The notes: generated from the letters alone by a model not told the origin. A stretch of DNA of 64,000 bases from Formosa sp. L2A11 (GCF_009796865.1 NZ_CP047028.1:1984001-2048000), one strand, 5' to 3'. Shown: positions 9,954 to 20,465, counted from the first letter of the stretch. Made by a program: numbers and translations.

Positions 9954-10136
9954 ATGGGAAAGATTAAAGTAACGAAAGTTAAAAGCGCAATTAAACGTAC
10001 ACAAAGACAAAAGAGAACATTAGAAGCTCTTGGTCTTAAACGTATTGGGCAAGTCGTAGAGCATGAAAACACACCAAATATTCTTGGTATGGTTGCTAAA
10101 GTTGAACACTTAGTTTCTGTTGAAGAAGCTTTATAA
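9954..10136 (+). CDS. rpmD: 50S ribosomal protein L30
   Basis: Small peripheral large-subunit protein of 60 residues. It begins MGKIKVTKVKSAIKR and contains the conserved ALGLKRIGQVVEHENTP segment. Not all bacteria have L30; it is kept here in its usual position between rpsE and rplO. Confidence 0.95.
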   Translation: MGKIKVTKVKSAIKRTQRQKRTLEALGLKRIGQVVEHENTPNILGMVAKVEHLVSVEEAL

Positions 10137-10148
10137 TAAAACTGAGAA

Positions 10149-10601
10149 ATGGATTTAAGTAAATTAAAACCTGCAGAAGGTTCAGTTAAAAATCAAGGAA
10201 AAAGAATAGGTCGTGGACAAGGTTCTGGTAAAGGTGGTACCGCTACTCGTGGTCACAAAGGTGCTAAATCTCGTTCTGGTTATTCTAGGAAACTTGGATT
10301 TGAAGGAGGGCAAATGCCACTTCAAAGACGTGTACCTAAATTTGGTTTTACTAACATTAACCGTGTAGAATATCAAGGTGTAAACTTAGATGTGTTACAA
10401 CAATTGGTTGATGATAAGAAAATTAACGATACAGTAAATTTAGACTCATTAATGTCTGTAGGTGTAACTGGAAAGAATGATCTAGTTAAAATCTTAGGTA
10501 GAGGTGAACTAAAAGCAAAATTAAAAGTAACTGCTCATAAATTTACTGCTTCAGCAAAAGCTGCTATTGAAGCGGCAGGAGGAGAAGCTGTAACTTTATA
10601 A
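10149..10601 (+). CDS. rplO: 50S ribosomal protein L15
   Basis: Late-assembly protein of the large subunit. It has 150 residues. The glycine/arginine-rich N-terminal extension (around RIGRGQGSGKGGTATRGHKG) that threads into rRNA is clear, followed by the FEGGQMPLQRRVPKFGF motif. secY follows after 14 bases, the usual order at the end of the spc operon. Confidence 0.97.
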   Translation: MDLSKLKPAEGSVKNQGKRIGRGQGSGKGGTATRGHKGAKSRSGYSRKLGFEGGQMPLQRRVPKFGFTNINRVEYQGVNLDVLQQLVDDKKINDTVNLDSLMSVGVTGKNDLVKILGRGELKAKLKVTAHKFTASAKAAIEAAGGEAVTL

Positions 10602-10615
10602 TCACGTAATAGAGC

Positions 10616-11959
10616 ATGAAATTTATAGAAACGTTAAAGAATGTTTGGAAAATTGAGGAACTAAGAAATAGAATCATCTTAACAGTTGGTCTATTATTAG
10701 TTTATCGTTTTGGTGCACAAGTTGTTTTACCAGGTATTGATGCTGCACAATTAGAAACCTTACAAAGTAATACAGATTCTGGATTATTAGGTTTGTTAAA
10801 TGCATTTACTGGTGGAGCATTCGCTAATGCATCAATATTTGCCTTAGGTATTATGCCTTACATTTCTGCTTCTATTGTAGTGCAATTAATGGGTATAGCT
10901 ATTCCTTACTTGCAAAAGTTACAAAAAGAAGGAGCAAGTGGGCAAAAGAAAATTAATCAAATCACTCGTTGGTTAACTATCGCTATCTGTTTGGTGCAAG
11001 CACCAGGTTATTTAGCTAGTTTATCAAGTTTAGGTATACCTCAAAGTGCCTTTTTATTAGGGCAAGGTGGTTTATTTTATTTTTCTTCTATAGTGATTTT
11101 AGTTACTGGTTGTATTTTTGCAATGTGGTTAGGAGAAAAGATTACAGATAAAGGTATTGGAAATGGTATTTCACTTTTAATTATGGTGGGTATTATTGCA
11201 CGTTTACCTTTAGCATTTTTCCAAAACGCAGCATCTCGTTTAGAAGGAAATAACGTTATGTTAATCCTTATTGAATTAGTGTTGTGGTTTGTAATTATTT
11301 TTGCATCAATTATGCTTATTATGGCAGTTAGAAAAATTGCTGTTCAATATGCTAGACGTACTGCATCCGGAGGTTACGAAAAAAACATTATGGGATCTAG
11401 ACAATATATTCCATTAAAACTTAACGCTTCAGGTGTAATGCCAATTATTTTTGCTCAAGCAATTATGTTTGTACCTGGTTTAATTGGAGGTACTTCTTTT
11501 ATGAAGGACTCTGGTGCTGGACAATGGTTACAATCACAATTTTCTGATATATTCGGATTCTGGTATAACTTATTATTCGCATTCTTAATTATTGTATTCA
11601 CGTATTTTTACACAGCTATCACTGTTCCTACGAACAAAATGGCTGATGATTTAAAACGTAGTGGTGGTTTTATTCCAGGGATTCGTCCAGGAACTGAAAC
11701 TTCTGAATATTTAGATAAGATTATGTCTCAAATAACATTACCAGGTTCTATTTTCTTAGCACTTATCGCTGTGTTCCCTGCTATAATTGTCAAGTTAATG
11801 AATGTTCAATCTGGATGGGCCTTATTTTTTGGTGGTACATCACTATTAATTTTGGTAGGAGTTGCAATTGACACGATGCAACAAGTAAATTCATACTTGT
11901 TGAATAGACACTATGATGGCTTGATGAAAACTGGTAAAAATAGAAAAGCAGTAGCTTAA
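10616..11959 (+). CDS. secY: Preprotein translocase subunit SecY
   Basis: Channel subunit of the Sec translocon in the inner membrane. It has 447 residues with about ten hydrophobic segments. Family motifs include the [20 protein letters not shown] region, where the plug and second membrane segment lie, and the C-terminal [18 protein letters not shown] region. It lies between rplO and infA; no adk or map gene intervenes, unlike in many other bacteria. Confidence 0.97.
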   Translation: MKFIETLKNVWKIEELRNRIILTVGLLLVYRFGAQVVLPGIDAAQLETLQSNTDSGLLGLLNAFTGGAFANASIFALGIMPYISASIVVQLMGIAIPYLQKLQKEGASGQKKINQITRWLTIAICLVQAPGYLASLSSLGIPQSAFLLGQGGLFYFSSIVILVTGCIFAMWLGEKITDKGIGNGISLLIMVGIIARLPLAFFQNAASRLEGNNVMLILIELVLWFVIIFASIMLIMAVRKIAVQYARRTASGGYEKNIMGSRQYIPLKLNASGVMPIIFAQAIMFVPGLIGGTSFMKDSGAGQWLQSQFSDIFGFWYNLLFAFLIIVFTYFYTAITVPTNKMADDLKRSGGFIPGIRPGTETSEYLDKIMSQITLPGSIFLALIAVFPAIIVKLMNVQSGWALFFGGTSLLILVGVAIDTMQQVNSYLLNRHYDGLMKTGKNRKAVA

Positions 11960-11970
11960 TATATTATACA

Positions 11971-12186
11971 ATGGCAAAACAAGCAGCAATAGAACAAGAC
12001 GGAACAATTATAGAAGCATTATCTAATGCTATGTTTCGTGTGGAGTTAGAGAATGGTCACATTGTGACTGCTCATATATCTGGTAAAATGCGTATGCATT
12101 ACATTAAATTGTTACCAGGTGATAAAGTAAAATTAGAAATGAGTCCTTACGATTTAACTAAGGCTAGAATAACTTATAGATACTAA
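11971..12186 (+). CDS. infA: Translation initiation factor IF-1
   Basis: Binds the ribosomal A site during initiation. It has 71 residues forming a single OB fold. It contains the family segments [25 protein letters not shown] (here with Q-D-G at the N-terminus) and [20 protein letters not shown]. It starts 11 bases after secY, and rpmJ follows after 4 bases. Confidence 0.97.
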   Translation: MAKQAAIEQDGTIIEALSNAMFRVELENGHIVTAHISGKMRMHYIKLLPGDKVKLEMSPYDLTKARITYRY

Positions 12187-12190
12187 TACG

Positions 12191-12307
12191 ATGAAAGTAA
12201 GAGCATCAGTTAAAAAAAGAAGTGCAGATTGTAAAATCGTGCGTAGAAAAGGTAGACTTTACGTAATTAACAAAAAGAATCCTAGATTCAAACAAAGACA
12301 AGGGTAA
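12191..12307 (+). CDS. rpmJ: 50S ribosomal protein L36, zinc-free form
   Basis: Smallest large-subunit protein, 38 residues, read directly from the sequence. It begins [15 protein letters not shown] and ends FKQRQG. The zinc-binding form has Cys at 11, 14 and 27 and His at 33. Here only Cys14 remains and the other positions are Ser, Asn and Phe, so this is a zinc-independent (C-minus) paralogue. It lies 4 bases after infA and 2 before rpsM, the conserved order, which supports it as a real gene despite its size. Confidence 0.95.
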   Translation: MKVRASVKKRSADCKIVRRKGRLYVINKKNPRFKQRQG

Positions 12308-12309
12308 TT

Positions 12310-12684
12310 ATGGCTAGAATTGCAGGTGTAGACATACCAAAACAGAAAAGAGGAATAATCTCTTTAACTTATATCTATGGAATAGGTAGAAGTAGAGCAA
12401 AAGAAATTTTAGACGCAGCTAAGGTTGACGAAAACACAAAAGTTCAAGATTGGACAGATGATCAAATAGGTTCTATTCGTGATGCTGTTTCTTCTTTCAC
12501 TATTGAAGGTGAATTACGTTCTGAAACACAATTAAGCATTAAGCGATTAATGGATATTGGATGTTACAGAGGTATTCGTCATAGAGCAGGTCTTCCTTTA
12601 AGAGGACAACGTACTAAAAACAACTCTAGAACTAGAAAAGGTAGAAGAAAAACTGTTGCTAACAAAAAGAAAGCAACTAAATAA
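12310..12684 (+). CDS. rpsM: 30S ribosomal protein S13
   Basis: Head protein that bridges to the large subunit and contacts P-site tRNA. It has 124 residues. It starts [14 protein letters not shown] and has the [13 protein letters not shown] helix-hairpin-helix and the C-terminal [17 protein letters not shown] motif. A 98-base gap with a fold-back repeat separates it from rpsK, although the two are normally adjacent. Confidence 0.97.
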   Translation: MARIAGVDIPKQKRGIISLTYIYGIGRSRAKEILDAAKVDENTKVQDWTDDQIGSIRDAVSSFTIEGELRSETQLSIKRLMDIGCYRGIRHRAGLPLRGQRTKNNSRTRKGRRKTVANKKKATK

Positions 12685-12693
12685 TTAAAAGTC

Positions 12694-12775
12694 ATTAGTA
12701 TTTAGAAGTTAGATGAATCTGTTTGAAATTGAAAAGTTTAGGATTCTATCACTAACAACTAACAACTAGAAACTA
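12694..12775. repeat. Imperfect fold-back repeat between rpsM and rpsK
   Basis: The left arm (12694-12720) carries repeated TTAG-type units (ATTAGTATTTAGAAGTTAG). The right arm (12742-12775) carries the complementary type (ACTAACAACTAACAACTAG). The arms pair imperfectly across a spacer of about 20 bases. Internal short direct repeats (CTAACAA twice) give it a low-complexity look. It resembles small intergenic palindromic repeats more than a terminator, as no T-run follows. There is no coding content. Confidence 0.45.
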
Positions 12776-12782
12776 AAATCAT

Positions 12783-13175
12783 ATGGCAAAGTCAAATACA
12801 AAAAGCGTTAAAAAACGTAAAGTTGTAGTAGATTCAGTTGGGGAAGCTCACGTTACAGCATCTTTCAACAACATCATTATTTCATTAACCAACAAAAAAG
12901 GAGACGTTATTTCTTGGTCTTCAGCTGGTAAAATGGGATTTAGAGGATCTAAGAAAAACACTCCTTATGCTGCTCAATTAGCTGCTGAAGATGCTGCAGG
13001 TGTAGCAACAGAAGCAGGTTTAAAGAAAGTTAAGGTTTACGTAAAAGGACCAGGAAACGGTAGAGAATCTGCTATTCGTTCTCTTCATAATGCAGGAATT
13101 GAAGTAACAGAAATTATTGATGTTACTCCATTACCACATAATGGATGTCGTCCTCCAAAACGTAGAAGAGTATAA
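12783..13175 (+). CDS. rpsK: 30S ribosomal protein S11
   Basis: Platform protein at the E site near the Shine-Dalgarno helix. It has 130 residues. It contains [20 protein letters not shown] and ends with the conserved [19 protein letters not shown] terminator-like hairpin and a new promoter follow, so the transcript may end or restart before rpsD. Confidence 0.97.
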   Translation: MAKSNTKSVKKRKVVVDSVGEAHVTASFNNIIISLTNKKGDVISWSSAGKMGFRGSKKNTPYAAQLAAEDAAGVATEAGLKKVKVYVKGPGNGRESAIRSLHNAGIEVTEIIDVTPLPHNGCRPPKRRRV

Positions 13176-13200
13176 TTTACTTCAAAATAAACTATAAAAA

Positions 13201-13240
13201 ATTAATATCAGCTTAATATACAGTTGGTATTAATTTTTTT
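13201..13240 (+). terminator. Terminator after rpsK
   Basis: The stem ATTAATATCA (13201-13210) pairs with TGGTATTAAT (13225-13234), including one G-U pair. A run of seven T follows. It is AT-rich and weak, and the right arm overlaps the -33 element of the promoter for rpsD. Confidence 0.5.
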
Positions 13241-13253
13241 ATGTGTAAATTTG
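13223..13253 (+). promoter_or_regulatory. Promoter for rpsD-rpoA-rplQ
   Basis: GTTG at 13223-13226 is followed by a 19-base spacer and TAAATTTG at 13246-13253. This matches the Bacteroidota consensus TTTG-N19-TAnnTTTG. Transcription would start near 13260, leaving a 5' leader of about 95 bases before rpsD. Confidence 0.6.
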
Positions 13254-13356
13254 CATTCGTAAAAAAATAATTTAACAAGTATAACCAAGAGATTAACGAT
13301 TATCGAAGGATAAGATTAAGACCTTAATTCATAATCACTCTTATAACAAATTTAAT

Positions 13357-13962
13357 ATGGCAAGATATACTGGTCCTAAAACTAAAATAGCTCGTAAGTT
13401 TGGTGAAGCTATTTTTGGAGATGACAAATCTTTCGAAAAAAGAAATTATCCTCCAGGTCAACACGGAGCTAACAAGCGTCGTGGAAAAAAATCTGAATAT
13501 GCTATCCAATTAATGGAAAAGCAAAAAGCAAAATATACTTATGGTATATTAGAACGTCAATTCAGAGGTTTATTTAAAAAAGCAACTGCTTCTCAGGGTA
13601 TTACTGGTGAAGTATTATTACAATTATGTGAGTCTAGATTAGACAACGTAGTTTATAGAATGGGACTTTCTCCTTCTAGAAGTGGTGCTAGACAATTAGT
13701 TTCTCACAGACACATTACTGTAAATGGTGAGTTGGTAAACATACCTTCTTATAATTTAAAAGCAGGAGATGTTGTAGCTGTAAGAGAAAAATCTAAATCA
13801 CTTGAATCTATTGATAGATCTTTATCAAATTCAAGTCAAGTTTTCGAATGGATTACTTGGAACTCTGAAACTAAGCAAGGAACTTATGTTTCTGTACCAG
13901 CTAGAATTCAAATTCCAGAAAACATCAACGAGCAGTTCATCGTAGAACTTTACTCTAAATAA
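13357..13962 (+). CDS. rpsD: 30S ribosomal protein S4
   Basis: Primary 16S rRNA-binding protein and, in E. coli, repressor of the alpha operon. It has 201 residues. It begins [17 protein letters not shown]; the S4 RNA-binding domain is seen around [20 protein letters not shown]. No CxxC zinc motif is present in the N-terminal part. It is expressed at least partly from its own promoter at 13223-13253. Confidence 0.97.
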   Translation: MARYTGPKTKIARKFGEAIFGDDKSFEKRNYPPGQHGANKRRGKKSEYAIQLMEKQKAKYTYGILERQFRGLFKKATASQGITGEVLLQLCESRLDNVVYRMGLSPSRSGARQLVSHRHITVNGELVNIPSYNLKAGDVVAVREKSKSLESIDRSLSNSSQVFEWITWNSETKQGTYVSVPARIQIPENINEQFIVELYSK

Positions 13963-13992
13963 TAAGTATAATTTATTGAGATTTAGCCAAAG

Positions 13993-14024
13993 GGTTTATT
14001 CGTGTTTCTTCAAACTTATAAACC
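13993..14024 (+). promoter_or_regulatory. Nested hairpin in the rpsD-rpoA gap
   Basis: The outer stem GGTTTAT (13993-13999) pairs with ATAAACC (14018-14024). The inner stem GTTT (14004-14007) pairs with AAAC (14012-14015) around a CTTC loop. No T-run follows, so it is not a terminator. It lies in the 96-base gap just before rpoA and could control translation or processing. Confidence 0.4.
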
Positions 14025-14058
14025 GCGCAACTAAATAACAATTAAAAAGAAGAATAAT

Positions 14059-15051
14059 ATGGCAGTATTTAATTTTCAGAAGCCTGATAAAGTAATCATG
14101 ATTGATTCTACCGATTTTCACGGTAAATTCGAATTTAGACCTTTAGAACCTGGTTATGGATTAACAGTTGGGAATGCTTTAAGAAGAGTTTTATTATCTT
14201 CTTTAGAAGGATTTGCAATTACATCAGTTAGAATTGAAGGTGTAGAACATGAATTTTCAACTATCCCTGGTGTTGTTGAAGACATGACAGAAATTATTTT
14301 AAATTTAAAACAAGTTCGTTTTAAAAGACAAATAGAAGACGTAGATAACGAGTCTGTTTCTATGACTATTTCTGGTCAAGATCAAATTACCGCAGGAGAT
14401 TTTCAAAAATTTATTTCTGGTTTTCAAGTTTTAAATTCAGATTTAGTTATCTGTAATTTAGATCCTAAAGTAACTGTTAATATTGAAATTTCTATAGAAA
14501 AAGGTAGAGGTTATGTGCCTGCAGAAGAAAATAAGAAAGCTACTGCACCAATAGGTACAATCTTTACAGATTCTATTTATACACCAATTAAAAATGTTAA
14601 ATATAGCATTGAGAATTACCGTGTAGAACAAAAGACAGATTACGAAAAATTAGTTTTCGAAATCGAATCTGATGGTTCTATTACGCCTCAAGATGCTTTA
14701 ACAGAAGCAGCAAAAACGTTAATTCACCACTTCATGTTATTCTCTGATGAGCGTATCACTTTAGAAGCTGATGAAATAGCTCAAACTGAAACTTATGATG
14801 AAGAATCTCTTCACATGCGTCAGTTGCTTAAAACAAAATTAGTAGACATGGATCTATCTGTTCGTGCTCTTAATTGTTTAAAAGCTGCAGAAGTTGATAC
14901 TTTAGGAGACTTAGTATCATTTAATAAAAATGATTTAATGAAGTTCCGTAACTTCGGTAAAAAATCTTTAACAGAGCTTGAAGAGCTTGTAAATGTAAAA
15001 GGTTTAAATTTCGGAATGGACTTATCAAAATACAAATTAGATAAAGATTAA
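14059..15051 (+). CDS. rpoA: RNA polymerase alpha subunit
   Basis: Scaffold for RNA polymerase assembly and target of activators. It has 330 residues. The N-terminal assembly domain shows [20 protein letters not shown] near residue 27. The C-terminal domain, from about residue 250, contains [20 protein letters not shown] and a helix-hairpin-helix [15 protein letters not shown]. Full length. Confidence 0.98.
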   Translation: MAVFNFQKPDKVIMIDSTDFHGKFEFRPLEPGYGLTVGNALRRVLLSSLEGFAITSVRIEGVEHEFSTIPGVVEDMTEIILNLKQVRFKRQIEDVDNESVSMTISGQDQITAGDFQKFISGFQVLNSDLVICNLDPKVTVNIEISIEKGRGYVPAEENKKATAPIGTIFTDSIYTPIKNVKYSIENYRVEQKTDYEKLVFEIESDGSITPQDALTEAAKTLIHHFMLFSDERITLEADEIAQTETYDEESLHMRQLLKTKLVDMDLSVRALNCLKAAEVDTLGDLVSFNKNDLMKFRNFGKKSLTELEELVNVKGLNFGMDLSKYKLDKD

Positions 15052-15062
15052 TTAATCATATT

Positions 15063-15095
15063 TTGCTCCTCGATCGATGTCGAGTTTGGTAGCAA
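15063..15095 (+). promoter_or_regulatory. Nested hairpin in the rpoA-rplQ gap
   Basis: TTGCT (15063-15067) pairs with AGCAA (15091-15095). Inside it, CTCGA (15069-15073) pairs with TCGAG (15080-15084) around a six-base loop. The gap is only 62 bases, and no T-run follows. It is a possible leader structure for rplQ; function is unknown. Confidence 0.4.
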
Positions 15096-15113
15096 GATGA
15101 TAACACAAATGTC

Positions 15114-15587
15114 ATGAGACACGGAAAAAAAGTAAATCACTTAGGTAGACAAACAGCACATAGAAAAGCTATGCTTGCTAATATGGCTTGTTCTTTAATA
15201 GAACATAAACGTATTAACACTACCGTTGCTAAAGCTAAAGCTTTAAAACAATTTATAGAGCCTTTAGTAACTAAGTCTAAAGCAGATACTACACATAACA
15301 GACGTATTGTGTTTAGTAAGTTAAGACAAAAAGAAGCAGTTACTGAATTATTCAGAGATGTTGCTGCTAAAATAGGTGATAGACCAGGAGGTTATACTCG
15401 TATCATTAAACTTGGTAATCGTTTAGGAGATAATGCTGATATGGCAATGATAGAATTAGTTGATTACAACGAAATCTATAATGCTGGAAAAGTTGAAAAG
15501 AAAACTACACGTAGAAGTAGAAGAGGTGGTTCTAAACCAGCTGCTGCACCTGCTGTAGATACTAAAGCTTCTAATGAAGAAGAATAA
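15114..15587 (+). CDS. rplQ: 50S ribosomal protein L17
   Basis: Located near the tunnel exit. It has 157 residues. The conserved core ([20 protein letters not shown] and [10 protein letters not shown] segments) fills the first 120 residues. The remaining 35 or so form a basic then alanine/acidic tail ([14 protein letters not shown]) longer than in E. coli. It is the last gene of the supercluster and is followed by a strong terminator. Confidence 0.97.
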   Translation: MRHGKKVNHLGRQTAHRKAMLANMACSLIEHKRINTTVAKAKALKQFIEPLVTKSKADTTHNRRIVFSKLRQKEAVTELFRDVAAKIGDRPGGYTRIIKLGNRLGDNADMAMIELVDYNEIYNAGKVEKKTTRRSRRGGSKPAAAPAVDTKASNEEE

Positions 15588-15609
15588 ATGTTACATAACA
15601 TTATAAATA

Positions 15610-15645
15610 AAAAAGGCTACCCTATTTAAGGGTGGCCTTTTTTTT
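15610..15645 (+). terminator. Terminator of the ribosomal supercluster
   Basis: A 14-base stem, AAAAAGGCTACCCT with AGGGTGGCCTTTTT, has one T-G wobble and a five-base loop. A run of T follows. This is a classical intrinsic terminator 22 bases after rplQ. Confidence 0.85.
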
Positions 15646-15653
15646 TATATTTG
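15646..15653 (+). promoter_or_regulatory. -7 promoter element for the secreted protein gene
   Basis: TATATTTG matches TAnnTTTG and lies immediately after the rplQ terminator, 17 bases before the start codon at 15671. No clear -33 TTG was seen at the usual distance. Confidence 0.4.
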
Positions 15654-15670
15654 TAGCAATATTATTATAT

Positions 15671-16390
15671 ATGAAATATATTTTATCCTTTATTTTTATA
15701 TTATCTAGTTTTTTTTTGTCTGCTCAGGCAGAGAAAATAAGTAACGTAGATTCGTTTATTGCATTACAAAATAGTGGATCTCCGATTCAGGCAGGTTCGA
15801 CTATTTCTTCTTATAGTTTAAAAACACCTTCTAAAATTAAAGGATCAATTTATCTGTTTGATAATTGGTTAAACAGTTCTAAAATATATTTTCTAAATAA
15901 TGAGTCTGCCTATAATTTATCTACGTTAAATTATAATATTCAATCTGAACGTTTTGAATTTAAATATTCAGAAGATTCTTTATTTGTTATTAATTCTTCA
16001 AATGTAGATCGCATAATTATCAAGAATAAAAAATTCAAAACCTATATTGATCCTGATTCAAATGTGAGTTCTTTTTTTGAAGAAATTTTTATATCGGATG
16101 AATTAAGTTTACTTAAAAAATATAAACTTGGTATAAATGAAGGAGCTGTTAACCAGATGACAGGAAAAAAGCTTAACCCTGATTCTTATAGTAAAATAGA
16201 GAAGTATTATGTCTTAAAATCTTCAGATAACGATGTTTTGACAGAAGTAAGGCTCAATAAAAAAATATTAAATACTATTATAGAAAAAGATAATTTAAAT
16301 AAAGTAAAGGCTTTTTCTAAAGAAAACAGTTTGTCTTATAAAGATGAATCTGATTTAAAAATTATTCTAAATTATTCTAAATCATTATAA
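15671..16390 (+). CDS. Secreted protein of unknown function
   Basis: 239 residues, not recognised. The start at ATG 15671 was chosen over an upstream frame at 15632 because it follows a -7 box and gives a clean signal peptide: a hydrophobic core in residues 3-16, with a likely cut after SAQA. The mature part is rich in Ser, Lys, Asn and Tyr, has no cysteine pattern and shows no obvious catalytic motif. It includes a GKKLNPDSYSKIEKYYVLK stretch. It appears monocistronic between rplQ and carA. Confidence 0.8.
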   Translation: MKYILSFIFILSSFFLSAQAEKISNVDSFIALQNSGSPIQAGSTISSYSLKTPSKIKGSIYLFDNWLNSSKIYFLNNESAYNLSTLNYNIQSERFEFKYSEDSLFVINSSNVDRIIIKNKKFKTYIDPDSNVSSFFEEIFISDELSLLKKYKLGINEGAVNQMTGKKLNPDSYSKIEKYYVLKSSDNDVLTEVRLNKKILNTIIEKDNLNKVKAFSKENSLSYKDESDLKIILNYSKSL

Positions 16391-16420
16391 AATTATCAGT
16401 TTTGTAACGCGTTTTTAAAT

Positions 16421-17524
16421 ATGAAATATCAAAAAAGAAATAAAGCAGTTGTATTATTAGCCGATGGCACAATCTTTCATGGTAAAGTTGTTGGTAATAG
16501 AGAAGGTACTGCATTTGGAGAAGTTTGTTTTAATACCGGTATGACTGGTTATCAAGAAATTTTTACCGACCCGTCGTATTTTGGTCAATTAATGGTTACC
16601 ACTAATGCACATATTGGTAATTACGGTGTAGAGAAATCTGAAATTGAATCTGAAAGTATTAAAATATCTGGATTAATTTGTAAAAATTTTAGTTACGATT
16701 TTTCTCGACCTTCAGCAGATTCTAGCTTAGAAGATTTTTTAAATAATAACAATTTATTAGCGGTGTCTGATATAGACACAAGAGCTCTTGTAAGTTACAT
16801 TAGAGATAATGGTGCTATGAATGCCGTAATTTCTACAGATGTAGATAATATAGAAGGTCTTAAAGCAGAATTAAATAAGATTCCGGATATGAAGGGCCTT
16901 GAGTTGGCTTCTAAAGTATCTACTACTGAACCTTATTATATTGGAGAGGAATCTTCTAGTATTAAGATAGCTGCCTTAGACTTAGGTATAAAAAAGAATA
17001 TACTTAGAAACTTAGCTAATTGTGGTGCATATATAAAGGTTTTCCCTTATAATGCTTCTTTTGAAGATTTAAATGCTTGGAACCCGAATGGTTATTTCTT
17101 ATCTAATGGACCTGGAGATCCAGAACCTTTAGTTTCTGCTCAAAACGTAGCAAAGGAAATTATAAAACGAGATTTACCTCTTTTTGGTATTTGTTTAGGA
17201 CACCAAGTTATTGCTCTAGCAAATGGAGTGTCTACTTATAAAATGCATAATGGCCATCGTGGTATAAACCATCCTGTAAAAAATATGATTACAGGTAAAG
17301 GTGAAATTACATCTCAAAATCATGGTTTTGCTGTAAGTAGGGAAGACGTAGAAGCGCATCCCGATTTAGAAATAACACATTTTCATTTAAACGATGATAC
17401 GGTTGCTGGTTTAAGAATGAAAAATAAAAATTGTTTTTCTGTTCAATATCATCCAGAAGCAAGTCCTGGACCACATGATGCTGATTATTTATTCGATCAA
17501 TTCATCGAAAATATTAAGAAATAG
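16421..17524 (+). CDS. carA: Carbamoyl-phosphate synthase small subunit
   Basis: Glutamine amidotransferase subunit that feeds ammonia to CarB for carbamoyl phosphate, used in pyrimidine and arginine synthesis. It has 367 residues. The class I amidotransferase domain has the nucleophile in FGICLGHQ (Cys258) and the HPE pair at His344/Glu346. The N-terminal CPSase domain includes ADGTIFHGKVVG. carB is not adjacent; a terminator follows at once. Confidence 0.96.
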   Translation: MKYQKRNKAVVLLADGTIFHGKVVGNREGTAFGEVCFNTGMTGYQEIFTDPSYFGQLMVTTNAHIGNYGVEKSEIESESIKISGLICKNFSYDFSRPSADSSLEDFLNNNNLLAVSDIDTRALVSYIRDNGAMNAVISTDVDNIEGLKAELNKIPDMKGLELASKVSTTEPYYIGEESSSIKIAALDLGIKKNILRNLANCGAYIKVFPYNASFEDLNAWNPNGYFLSNGPGDPEPLVSAQNVAKEIIKRDLPLFGICLGHQVIALANGVSTYKMHNGHRGINHPVKNMITGKGEITSQNHGFAVSREDVEAHPDLEITHFHLNDDTVAGLRMKNKNCFSVQYHPEASPGPHDADYLFDQFIENIKK

Positions 17525-17530
17525 ATACTA

Positions 17531-17569
17531 AAAACCTCAAAAAAAGCTTGCTTTATTTGAGGTTTTTTT
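17531..17569 (+). terminator. Terminator after carA
   Basis: AAAACCTCAAA (17531-17541) pairs with TTTGAGGTTTT (17556-17566), and further T residues follow. Classical intrinsic terminator six bases after the stop codon. Confidence 0.85.
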
Positions 17570-17658
17570 GTTACGAAAACAATGTAGTAATTTTATATTA
17601 TAAATATAACAATTTTTGCTAAAATTTAGACTCACAATTTCGTAAATTAGTATTTTAA

Positions 17659-18981
<1,323 letters not shown>

Positions 18982-19002
18982 TTTTAAACCCTTTAAATAT
19001 TT

Positions 19003-19039
19003 AAAAACGATTGTCTTTTTGAGATAATCGTTTTTTTTT
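19003..19039 (+). terminator. Terminator after eno
   Basis: AAAAACGATT pairs with AATCGTTTTT, with an inner TCT/AGA pair and a run of T. Intrinsic terminator about 20 bases after the eno stop. Confidence 0.8.
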
Positions 19040-19157
19040 GTCTAAAAATTTGAGTAAAAATTAACGAAATGCTTTTTTTTTTATATATAATAATTGTGAT
19101 AGATTTTGTATTTTAGCCAATAGCAAAAAAAAAAACGGAAAAATACAAGTAAATTAT

Positions 19158-20444
19158 ATGTCAAAACAAGCCACAATTGAAATAGAAGGGAAAAAGTACG
19201 AATTTCCTTTAGTTACAGGAACTGAAAATGAAGTAGCAATCGATATATCTACTTTAAGGAATGCTACTGGTGGAGTAATTACTTTAGATTCTGGGTTTAA
19301 AAACACAGGGTCTTGTGAAAGTGCAATTACTTTTTTAGATGGAGAAAAAGGAATTTTAAGATATCGTGGTTATTCAATAGAAGAACTTGCAGAAAAAGTT
19401 GACTTCTTAGAAGTTACTTATCTTTTAATTTTTGGTGAGTTACCAACAAAAGCTCAAAATGATAAATTTCATAATGATATTAAAGCGCAGTCTAATGTCG
19501 ATGAAGATATCAAGAAAATTTTAGAAGCATTCCCTAAGTCTGCACACCCAATGGGAGTTATTTCTTCTTTAACAAGTGCTCTAACAGCTTTTAACCCTTC
19601 GTCTGTAAATGTAAATTCAGAAGAAGACATGTATAAAGCTATCGTTAAAATTTTAGGTAAAATGCCAGTTTTAGTAGCATGGACTATGCGTAAGAAAGAA
19701 GGTTTACCTCTTGATTATGGAGATGATTCTTTAGGTTATGTAGAGAATATTCTTAAAATGATGTTTGCTAAGCCTAATTGTAAATATGTTCAAAACAAAA
19801 TATTAGTAGATGCTTTAGATAAATTATTAATCTTACATGCAGATCATGAACAAAACTGTTCTACATCTACAGTAAGAATAGTAGGTTCTGCTCATGCAGG
19901 TTTATTCGCTTCAATTTCTGCTGGTATTTCAGCATTATGGGGACCTCTTCATGGTGGTGCAAATCAAGCTGTACTTGAAATGCTTCAAGCTATCGAAGCA
20001 GATGGAGGAGATACTAAGAAATATATGGCTAAAGCCAAGGATAAAAATGATCCTTTTAGATTAATGGGATTCGGACACCGTGTTTATAAAAATTTCGATC
20101 CAAGAGCAAAAATCATTAAAAAAGCAGCAGATGATGTTTTAGAAGCTTTAGGTATTGATGATCCAATCTTGGCAATCGCTAAAGGTTTAGAAAAAGAAGC
20201 TTTAGAAGATCCTTACTTTGTTGAAAGAAAACTTTACCCTAATGTAGATTTCTACTCTGGTATAATTTATAGAGCAATGAATATTCCTCAAGAAATGTTT
20301 ACAGTTATGTTTGCTGTAGGTCGTTTACCAGGATGGATTGCACAATGGAGAGAAATGCGTTTAAATAAAGAACCAATAGGTCGTCCACGTCAATTATACG
20401 TAGGAGAAACATTAAGACCTTTTGTTGATGTAGATAATCGTTAG
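19158..20444 (+). CDS. gltA: Citrate synthase
   Basis: Condenses acetyl-CoA and oxaloacetate into citrate, the first step of the TCA cycle. It has 428 residues, the hexameric type II length. Active-site segments include the GPLHGGANQAVLEML histidine region, the GFGHRVYKNFDPRA histidine region and a late aspartate in the NVDFYSG segment. An upstream A-run, but no exact promoter box, was seen. Another TCA gene, mdh, lies at the far end of the window. Confidence 0.97.
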   Translation: MSKQATIEIEGKKYEFPLVTGTENEVAIDISTLRNATGGVITLDSGFKNTGSCESAITFLDGEKGILRYRGYSIEELAEKVDFLEVTYLLIFGELPTKAQNDKFHNDIKAQSNVDEDIKKILEAFPKSAHPMGVISSLTSALTAFNPSSVNVNSEEDMYKAIVKILGKMPVLVAWTMRKKEGLPLDYGDDSLGYVENILKMMFAKPNCKYVQNKILVDALDKLLILHADHEQNCSTSTVRIVGSAHAGLFASISAGISALWGPLHGGANQAVLEMLQAIEADGGDTKKYMAKAKDKNDPFRLMGFGHRVYKNFDPRAKIIKKAADDVLEALGIDDPILAIAKGLEKEALEDPYFVERKLYPNVDFYSGIIYRAMNIPQEMFTVMFAVGRLPGWIAQWREMRLNKEPIGRPRQLYVGETLRPFVDVDNR

Positions 20445-20465
20445 AAAATCAAAAATTAATAATCT

